This document shows positions 58,445 to 64,000 of a DNA stretch of 64,000 bases, piece after piece. The translations under genes were made by a program, and so were the position numbers. The stretch's first letter is position 1; the number at the start of each line of letters is the position of its first letter. The DNA comes from Lactiplantibacillus pingfangensis (GTDB lineage: Bacteria > Bacillota > Bacilli > Lactobacillales > Lactobacillaceae), in contig NZ_BJDG01000005.1 in NCBI RefSeq assembly GCF_005404945.1, positions 1-64,000 of the forward strand. The letters run 5' to 3'. The notes beneath the pieces are model-generated. The model saw only the letters and a list, made by a program, of their open reading frames with translations. It had not been told where the DNA came from and made no database searches.

Positions 58445-59153
58445 ATGGCGCGTGGTCCTCTTTCGGATGTTTGGCTAACCAGTCACGTTCCGCTTGCGTT
58501 AATCGTAAGTAGTTGGGCACAAAATCATGTATTTTGGCTACCGGCGTGGCAGTCCGGCCCATTAAGCCTAACACGCTCGCCTGTGGCAAATCTAATTGTG
58601 GTTGAGCACGAACAAATTGATCGTCCAGTTCGGTTTGCAGCACGGTCGCATACTGCGAAACATCGCTCCCAATAAACATAATTGGTTCATGGATTGACGC
58701 TAACTGCTGGCACCATTCCGCGACACTGATATGTTGATCGGGTTTCTCACTAACTGGCTGTCCTTGCTTAATTCGATATAAACCGGTAAAAATATTATCC
58801 CGACGTGCATCAAACAATGGCGCAACTAATTGTCCCTCGGTCACCACGTTACCGGCCAATACGGCTAAGCTAGATAGGCCAACTAATTCCTTATGTAGCG
58901 TGAACGCCAATGTTTTCGCAGTTGTGACACCGATACGCAACCCCGTATAAGATCCTGGACCAGCGGCGACCACTACGCGATCCAAGTCATCTGCCGTTAA
59001 GCCTGCTTGGCTAATCGACTTTTCAATAATTGGTAACAATGTACTGCTATGATTACGACCCACATTAGTCGTGGTCGTGGCGAGCACACGGGTCTCATCT
59101 AAGACCGCCACACTTAACGGCCGATTAGACGTTTCAATTGCCAACAACTTCAT
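58428..59153 (-). CDS. tsaB: tRNA threonylcarbamoyladenosine protein TsaB
   Basis: TsaB, 241 residues, ASKHA-fold partner and activator of TsaD. Conserved N-terminal LAIETSNRPLSVAVL and GPGSYTGLRIGVTTAKTLA segments. First gene of the t6A cluster; divergent from phnD. Confidence 0.95.
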   Translation of the reverse strand: MKLLAIETSNRPLSVAVLDETRVLATTTTNVGRNHSSTLLPIIEKSISQAGLTADDLDRVVVAAGPGSYTGLRIGVTTAKTLAFTLHKELVGLSSLAVLAGNVVTEGQLVAPLFDARRDNIFTGLYRIKQGQPVSEKPDQHISVAEWCQQLASIHEPIMFIGSDVSQYATVLQTELDDQFVRAQPQLDLPQASVLGLMGRTATPVAKIHDFVPNYLRLTQAERDWLAKHPKEDHAPYVEKI

Positions 59154-59343
59154 ATTAGAAAAAGCTCCTCATTTTGAATTACTTCACATATCTTATCATA
59201 ATTTACCGACTTTGAAAGGAATACAGCCGTTTTCAAGGCGGTTGCAATCAAATCCTAAGCATTTTACAAAAAAAGCTATTTTTCGTGACCAACTTTCACG
59301 TTTGCCCCATCAAATTTACGATGTAATCAATTCGTAAACATTC

Positions 59344-59408
59344 TTTACATAACTTATACCAATTATTCACCGATAATTTTTCACACGTTTACATTGCCTT
59401 GTTATTCT
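59344..59408 (+). promoter_or_regulatory. PhoP-type promoter of the phn operon (11-bp Pho boxes)
   Basis: Boxes at exact 11-bp steps: TTTACAT (59344), TATACCA (59355), TTCACCG (59366), TTTTTCA (59377) and TTTACAT (59388-59394). After 8 nt comes a -10 TATTCT (59403-59408); there is no -35 of its own. The arrangement repeats that at pstS1 and pstS2, on the other strand. Confidence 0.75.
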
Positions 59409-59448
59409 ACACAGGTAACTAATATTACTTTGGAGGTAATTGATTATT

Positions 59449-60495
59449 ATGGTAAAGCTTAACAAGTCCCTCGTTGGACTCTCATTAATTTCAGTTTTAG
59501 GTTTGGGTTTGGCTGGTTGTGCATCTGGTACTAGTACTAAGGCTGGTAGCAAGAGTGCGGATAAGAGCAAGGCAATCACGGTCGTCTTCTATCCAAACGA
59601 ATCAGCCAAGAGCTTCGCTGGTTCACGCGACGCTTTGAAGAAGTCAGTTGAAAAGGTCACAGGTAAGACGGTCAAAGTTCAAACGACCACTGACTACAAC
59701 GTGGCCATTCAAGCAATCGCTTCTGGTAAAGCCCAATTAGCTTACATGGGTGCGAACGGTTATATTCAAGCCCACAAGCTCAGCAAAGATGTTAAGCCAT
59801 TCGCTGCACAATCAGATGCAGATGGAACATTGAAGAAAGCCACCTACAACTCATACTTAATGGTACAACAAAAAGATGCCGATAAGTATAAAGCAGATGG
59901 TAAATTCAGTATCAAAGATATTAAAGGCAAGAAGATTTCTTACGTTTCTAACAGTTCAACTTCTGGTTTCTTAGTACCAACAGCTAAAATCACTAACGAA
60001 TTCAAGATCAAAGATAAAGATGATTTAACGCAAAATGGTAAATTCTTCAGCAAAGTTCTTTACGGTGGCTCACACCAAGGTTCCGCAGTTAACCTCTTAA
60101 AGGGTGACGTTGATGTTGCAGCCTTTGATGATGGCGACTTAATGCCTTACTTGAAAGTGACTGACGGTTCATGGGATAAAGTTGGCTCAACTTTCGCCGT
60201 TAAAGATGACGCTGAAGCACCATTCAATGATCTTAAAGGCAAAAAAGTTGTGAATATCGCCATGATGCCAGTTCAACAAGGGCCATGGGTCTACAACACG
60301 AAGTCACTCAGCAAAGACGATCAAGATAAGATTGCCAAGGAATTCACTTCCAAGGAATTTGCACAAAACAAAGAAATCTTCTCTGAAAAAGATTCCAAAA
60401 CACCAAAGCTCTTCCCTAAGAAGTCAGAAAAAACACAATTAGTCTCAGTTGATGATAACTGGTATGCCCCAACTCATAAGTTGGTTGGTTACTAA
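59449..60495 (+). CDS. phnD: Phosphonate-binding lipoprotein PhnD
   Basis: Phosphate/phosphonate-binding protein of 348 residues. Lipobox LAGC (21-24) with lipidated C24. PhnD fold features: VVFYPNESAKSF near the start, KAQLAYMGANGY, and SYVSNSSTSGF. Start at ATG 59449 with GGAGG 12 nt upstream; the frame opens 3 codons earlier at a TTG too near that site. First gene of a phnDCEE-XW operon behind Pho boxes. Confidence 0.95.
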   Translation: MVKLNKSLVGLSLISVLGLGLAGCASGTSTKAGSKSADKSKAITVVFYPNESAKSFAGSRDALKKSVEKVTGKTVKVQTTTDYNVAIQAIASGKAQLAYMGANGYIQAHKLSKDVKPFAAQSDADGTLKKATYNSYLMVQQKDADKYKADGKFSIKDIKGKKISYVSNSSTSGFLVPTAKITNEFKIKDKDDLTQNGKFFSKVLYGGSHQGSAVNLLKGDVDVAAFDDGDLMPYLKVTDGSWDKVGSTFAVKDDAEAPFNDLKGKKVVNIAMMPVQQGPWVYNTKSLSKDDQDKIAKEFTSKEFAQNKEIFSEKDSKTPKLFPKKSEKTQLVSVDDNWYAPTHKLVGY

Positions 60496-60531
60496 AATTA
60501 TCATTAATCTGGATTAACGAAAGGACATGCT

Positions 60532-61305
60532 ATGCTCAAGGTAAACCAACTAGATAAAACATATGGTCAAGACAAGCACTCACTCAAGTCTGTCAGTTTC
60601 ACGGCCCAACCTGGTGAAGTCACCGCAATTATCGGTCCGTCAGGGGCAGGTAAAACAACAATTTTACGGAGTGTCAATCAGCTTATTCGAGACGATGGTG
60701 GTCAGATTTTATTAGACGACCAAGATATTCGTCAAGCAAATAAAGCAGAATTGCGTAAAATTCGTCATCATATTGGGATGATCTTCCAAAATTATAATTT
60801 AATCAGTCCACTAACTGCACTTGAGAACGTCTTGCATGGTCGTCTAGGGGCTAAATCAACCTTGGCTGGCATGTTCGGTCTATACAGTACCGCCGAAAAG
60901 ACTGAAGCGTTGGCATTACTGGCCGAGGTTGGCTTAAAAGATTACGCGTATCAACGTTGTGATCAATTAAGTGGTGGTCAGCAGCAACGGGTGGGTATCG
61001 CCCGTGCCTTAATGCAACATCCTAAAATGATTCTTTGTGATGAACCGATTGCTTCCCTAGATCCTAAATCAACAAAAATCGTGATGGATATTTTAAGAAA
61101 ATTAGCTCGCGAGAAAAAATTAATTATCCTAATTAATTTACATCAAATTGATATTGCGATGTCTTATGCAGACCACATTATCGGTATCAATGATGGCGCA
61201 ATTGTTTTCGAGGGGCCGACTGCACAAGTCAACGACGCTGTCTTGCAAAAGATTTATCGTCAAGCGACTGAACAGAAAGCTAAGGTAGCGGCGAATGAAG
61301 CCTAA
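60532..61305 (+). CDS. phnC: Phosphonate ABC transporter ATPase PhnC
   Basis: PhnC, 257 residues. Walker A GPSGAGKTT (35-43), LSGGQQQRV signature, Walker B MILCDEPIASLDP, and NLHQIDIAMSYAD switch region typical of the phosphonate group. Overlaps phnE1 by 11 bp. Confidence 0.96.
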   Translation: MLKVNQLDKTYGQDKHSLKSVSFTAQPGEVTAIIGPSGAGKTTILRSVNQLIRDDGGQILLDDQDIRQANKAELRKIRHHIGMIFQNYNLISPLTALENVLHGRLGAKSTLAGMFGLYSTAEKTEALALLAEVGLKDYAYQRCDQLSGGQQQRVGIARALMQHPKMILCDEPIASLDPKSTKIVMDILRKLAREKKLIILINLHQIDIAMSYADHIIGINDGAIVFEGPTAQVNDAVLQKIYRQATEQKAKVAANEA

Positions 61306-62098
61306 ATATACCTCACCTCAACAGTTTTTCCGTCAGCGGCGAACACGAATGGGAATCGTTTTTGCCATTTTACTCGCCATCTACTTGGGTTCAGTCTTTT
61401 TAGTTAAGTTTCAAACATTCTCGTCACTGGCACAAGTTCCAGCCGGATTAATTTGGCTTTTTAAAACTTTCATCCCTAATCAACACACGACAACTTATTT
61501 AGGCCCAATTTTTTATCAACTTTGGCGCACGCTAATTGTTTCAATTTCTTCAACAATTTGTGCGGCAATTCTGAGTCTAATGTTTGCGGTATTGGGAGCG
61601 AAAACAACTAGCCCTAATCGTGGGTTTCAATTGACAGTTCGTTTTGGCGCTTCGTTGTTGCGAAACATTCCAGTCGTTGCCTGGGCAATGATTCTGCTGT
61701 TTTCCTTTAAACAAAGCGACTTCACGGGTTTTCTCGCCCTATTCTTCATGACGCTTGGGTACTTGACTCGCGCTTTCACTGAAACCATGGAAGATTTAGA
61801 TGCTGAGAAATTACAAGCGTTACAAGCTGTCGGTGCCAACTATTTCCAATGTGTTTTCTGTGGTGTCTTACCTGAAGCGGCTAGTACCATGACAAGCTGG
61901 GTGCTTTACATGATTGAAAACAACATTCGTGATGCTACCCTAGTTGGACTTCTAACAGGGACCGGTATCGGCTTCTTATTCAGCCAATATTTCAAGAGCA
62001 TCCGCTATGATGCTGCTGGTCTAATCGTGTTACTAATTGCTGTTTTGGTGATTGTTCTAGAGTTAACCTCAACGCAAATTAGGAGGGCTATTGCATGA
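61295..62098 (+). CDS. phnE: Phosphonate ABC transporter permease PhnE1
   Basis: PhnE permease, 267 residues, about six helices, EAA loop DAEKLQALQAVGANYFQCVFCGVLPEAA. Overlaps the second phnE by 4 nt. Confidence 0.95.
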   Translation: MKPKYTSPQQFFRQRRTRMGIVFAILLAIYLGSVFLVKFQTFSSLAQVPAGLIWLFKTFIPNQHTTTYLGPIFYQLWRTLIVSISSTICAAILSLMFAVLGAKTTSPNRGFQLTVRFGASLLRNIPVVAWAMILLFSFKQSDFTGFLALFFMTLGYLTRAFTETMEDLDAEKLQALQAVGANYFQCVFCGVLPEAASTMTSWVLYMIENNIRDATLVGLLTGTGIGFLFSQYFKSIRYDAAGLIVLLIAVLVIVLELTSTQIRRAIA

Positions 62099-62949
62099 TT
62101 GAAAATTCATCTTCGCAACCAAACACGATTAAACCCAAGGTTCCCAATACTGAACGAATCTCACTCATGACCAAGCCTCGGCTAATTTTAAGAGCTGTGC
62201 TGGCTGTGCTAGGGTTAGTCACCGTCTATTCATTGGTGACGATTGATACCGCTGGTTTAAAGTTGGGCGATGCCTTTCATAGTTTAGGCATCAATTTAAA
62301 GGCCATGTTCCTTCAACCCAATGTTGGTCAAGATTCTTGGGGCGTCTTGTTAAAGGCACTTTCAACCAGTATCGCACTAACAATTTTAACAACCCTGCTC
62401 GGTGCCTTGATTGCCTTTTTCATTGCAGTTTTTACTGCCCGCAACTTATCACCAAATTGGCTCGCTAACACGTTAAAAGCTGTCATGGCCTTTATTCGGT
62501 CAATTCCAACGATCATCTGGGTACTGATCTACTCCGCAGTGATGGGGCTAGGTGCAAACGCAGCTGTCGTTGGACTGACTTTCCATAGTATTGCCTACTT
62601 GGTTAAAGCTTACTCAGAAAGTATTGAAGAAACGCCTCAAGCAACGATTGAAGCTTTAAAAGCTAGTGGTGTGCGCTTTTGGCCAATTATTTTTCAAGCA
62701 ATATTGCCTTCGATCGTCCCTGCACTGCTAAGTTGGACCTTCATTCGTTTTGAAATCAACTTTGCGAATGCAGTGGCGGTTGGTGCAGCTGCTGGTGCGG
62801 ACGACATTGGTTACTATCTCTTTATGGCAAGTGGTTTTTACTTCAACTTCCATGAAGTCGGCTTGATTGTCTACCTGTTATTAGGATTTGCAATCATTCT
62901 CGAATTGATTTCGATGCGCTTGCGCGGACATTATTTAAAGCAAAATTAG
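62095..62949 (+). CDS. phnE: Phosphonate ABC transporter permease PhnE2
   Basis: A second PhnE permease, 284 residues, six helices after a 30-residue cytoplasmic N-terminus, EAA loop PQATIEALKASGVRFWPIIFQAILPS. It is not a recent duplicate of phnE1; the two likely form a heterodimer. Confidence 0.95.
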   Translation: MIENSSSQPNTIKPKVPNTERISLMTKPRLILRAVLAVLGLVTVYSLVTIDTAGLKLGDAFHSLGINLKAMFLQPNVGQDSWGVLLKALSTSIALTILTTLLGALIAFFIAVFTARNLSPNWLANTLKAVMAFIRSIPTIIWVLIYSAVMGLGANAAVVGLTFHSIAYLVKAYSESIEETPQATIEALKASGVRFWPIIFQAILPSIVPALLSWTFIRFEINFANAVAVGAAAGADDIGYYLFMASGFYFNFHEVGLIVYLLLGFAIILELISMRLRGHYLKQN

Positions 62950-62976
62950 TTTGCTAAGTTTAAAGGAGTTTTTTTA

Positions 62977-63774
62977 ATGACAATTCAAGCAGTTATTTTT
63001 GACTGGGCCGGCACGACAATTGATTACGGCAGTCGTGCACCAATCGTTGCTTTCCAACAAGCTTTTGCAAACGTTGGAATCGAAATTACCGCAGCTGAAA
63101 TTCGACAGGATATGGGGTTAGACAAGTATACTCATATTCAAAAAATTATTAGCCTTCCAGCGGTTCAAAATGATTGGCAAGCACGTTTTCAAGTTTTACC
63201 CACAGCTGATGACTGTGACCGAATTTTCCAAGATTTCAAATCAATTTTATTAGCAACTTTAACTGACTTTGCCCGGTTAAAACCCGGCATGGATGCCGTT
63301 ATTGCTTACTTAACGGAACAACATATTCCTTACGGTTCAACCACTGGTTATGACGAAGAAATGTTAGCAACTGTCTTGCCAATTGCGGCAAATCAAGGCT
63401 ACTGCCCGACGGTTAACATTACTTCGGCTCAAACAAACGGTATCGGTCGCCCAGCTTCAGCCATGCTGGAACTGGCTTGTGATCAACTGGAAGTCACTGA
63501 CTATGCCAACGTGGTTAAAGTGGGTGATTCAATCAATGACATTCTTGAAGCACAAAACGCGGATGCCATTAGTGTTGGACTCATTGACGGTAGTAATCTC
63601 ATGGGACTATCTCAAGCAGAATTCGATGCGTTAACCAACACTGAACAAACCGAATTGCGGACTAAAGTTGCCATGCAATACGAAACTGTTGGCGCAGATT
63701 ATATTCTTCAGTCAATGGCCGATCTACCAACACTCTTAACAACGTTGAGTCAACCAGTTACCGACTCGGAATAA
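62977..63774 (+). CDS. phnX: Phosphonoacetaldehyde hydrolase (phosphonatase)
   Basis: PhnX, 265 residues, HAD-superfamily enzyme splitting the C-P bond of phosphonoacetaldehyde to acetaldehyde and phosphate. Nucleophile D9 in DWAGTT (9-14) and the Schiff-base lysine K50 in MGLDKYTHI, which marks phosphonatases off from other HAD enzymes; VGDSINDILEA supplies the Mg-binding acids. Follows phnE2 by 27 bp with AAAGGAG. Confidence 0.96.
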   Translation: MTIQAVIFDWAGTTIDYGSRAPIVAFQQAFANVGIEITAAEIRQDMGLDKYTHIQKIISLPAVQNDWQARFQVLPTADDCDRIFQDFKSILLATLTDFARLKPGMDAVIAYLTEQHIPYGSTTGYDEEMLATVLPIAANQGYCPTVNITSAQTNGIGRPASAMLELACDQLEVTDYANVVKVGDSINDILEAQNADAISVGLIDGSNLMGLSQAEFDALTNTEQTELRTKVAMQYETVGADYILQSMADLPTLLTTLSQPVTDSE

Positions 63775-63792
63775 TCAGTTAAAGGAGATTTT

Positions 63793-64000
63793 ATGAAACA
63801 ACCTTATTTATTACTCACACCGGGCCCATTAAGTACCACGCCAACCGTGAAAGCTGCCATGCAGATTGACTACTGTACATGGGACAGTGATTATCGTCAA
63901 GTTACTGAAACCATCCGGCAACAAATCTTAACCCTGGCGAACGCGAGTGCTGATAATTACACGACCGTCTTATTACAAGGGAGTGGCAGCTACGGGGTAG
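63793..64000 (+). CDS. phnW: 2-aminoethylphosphonate-pyruvate transaminase, 5' part
   Basis: The first 69 codons of PhnW, cut by the window end. [25 protein letters not shown] is the N-terminal signature of 2-aminoethylphosphonate transaminase; the PLP lysine lies outside. It makes phosphonoacetaldehyde, the PhnX substrate. GGAG before ATG, 18 bp after phnX. Confidence 0.9.
   Translation, partial: MKQPYLLLTPGPLSTTPTVKAAMQIDYCTWDSDYRQVTETIRQQILTLANASADNYTTVLLQGSGSYGV

Overview
The window looks like chromosomal core sequence of a low-to-medium GC Firmicute of the lactic acid bacteria, most likely a Lactiplantibacillus (L. plantarum group). The basis is the conserved order of rapZ-yvcK-whiA, uvrBA, hprK-lgt-gpsA-galU-trxB, pst-phoPR, prfB-secA-hpf-comF, tagO, groESL, rex and the tsaB-rimI-tsaD cluster, together with protein sequences typical of lactobacilli. 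The species call is inference. Almost every gene is intact. I see no tRNA, rRNA, IS element, prophage or CRISPR array.

Layout. 1-444: gene-free, with hairpins and one copy of an intergenic repeat. 445-4420: whiA, yvcK, rapZ, an HdeD-like membrane protein and a YbjQ-family protein. 4563-7204: argGH. 7498-13689: luxS, uvrA, uvrB and an HD nucleotidase. 13762-15892: a hairpin repeat, an MFS exporter and a VanX-type dipeptidase. 16003-21060: phosphoglucomutase, a DUF3290/DUF421 membrane pair, an azoreductase and a divergent MocR-type regulator. 21207-27193: trxB, galU, gpsA, lgt, hprK and two small membrane proteins. 27292-38561: the phosphate region (pstSCABB-phoU, phoPR, a PDZ membrane protein), interrupted by a LytTR/ABC-like regulator and its ABC-2 exporter. 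38745-45277: prfB (programmed frameshift), secA, hpf, comFC, comFA. 45348-50373: a YigZ protein, a second pstS, tagO and a KimA-like K+ importer. 50681-59153: groESL, a CPBP protease, rex, an ABC-F protein and the t6A genes. 59449-64000: a phosphonate uptake and degradation operon (phnDCEE-phnX-phnW) that runs off the right edge.

The main theme is phosphorus supply. PhoPR, the Pst transporter, an unlinked second PstS and a 2-aminoethylphosphonate pathway all lie here. The promoters of pstS1, pstS2 and phnD share one architecture: TTTACA-like half-sites every 11 bp, the last one 8 nt before a -10 box with no separate -35. This links the three units into one Pho regulon by sequence alone.

Other points worth following: a MocR-type regulator whose PLP-binding lysine is aspartate; an ABC-ATPase-like domain without a P-loop fused to LytTR, with matching direct repeats before the adjacent transporter genes; a PstS1 with no lipobox cysteine; a VanX-type enzyme with Asp at the second His metal-ligand position; and two copies of a structured intergenic repeat after whiA and galU. 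Several start codons have been moved from the longest open frame to the best ribosome binding site.
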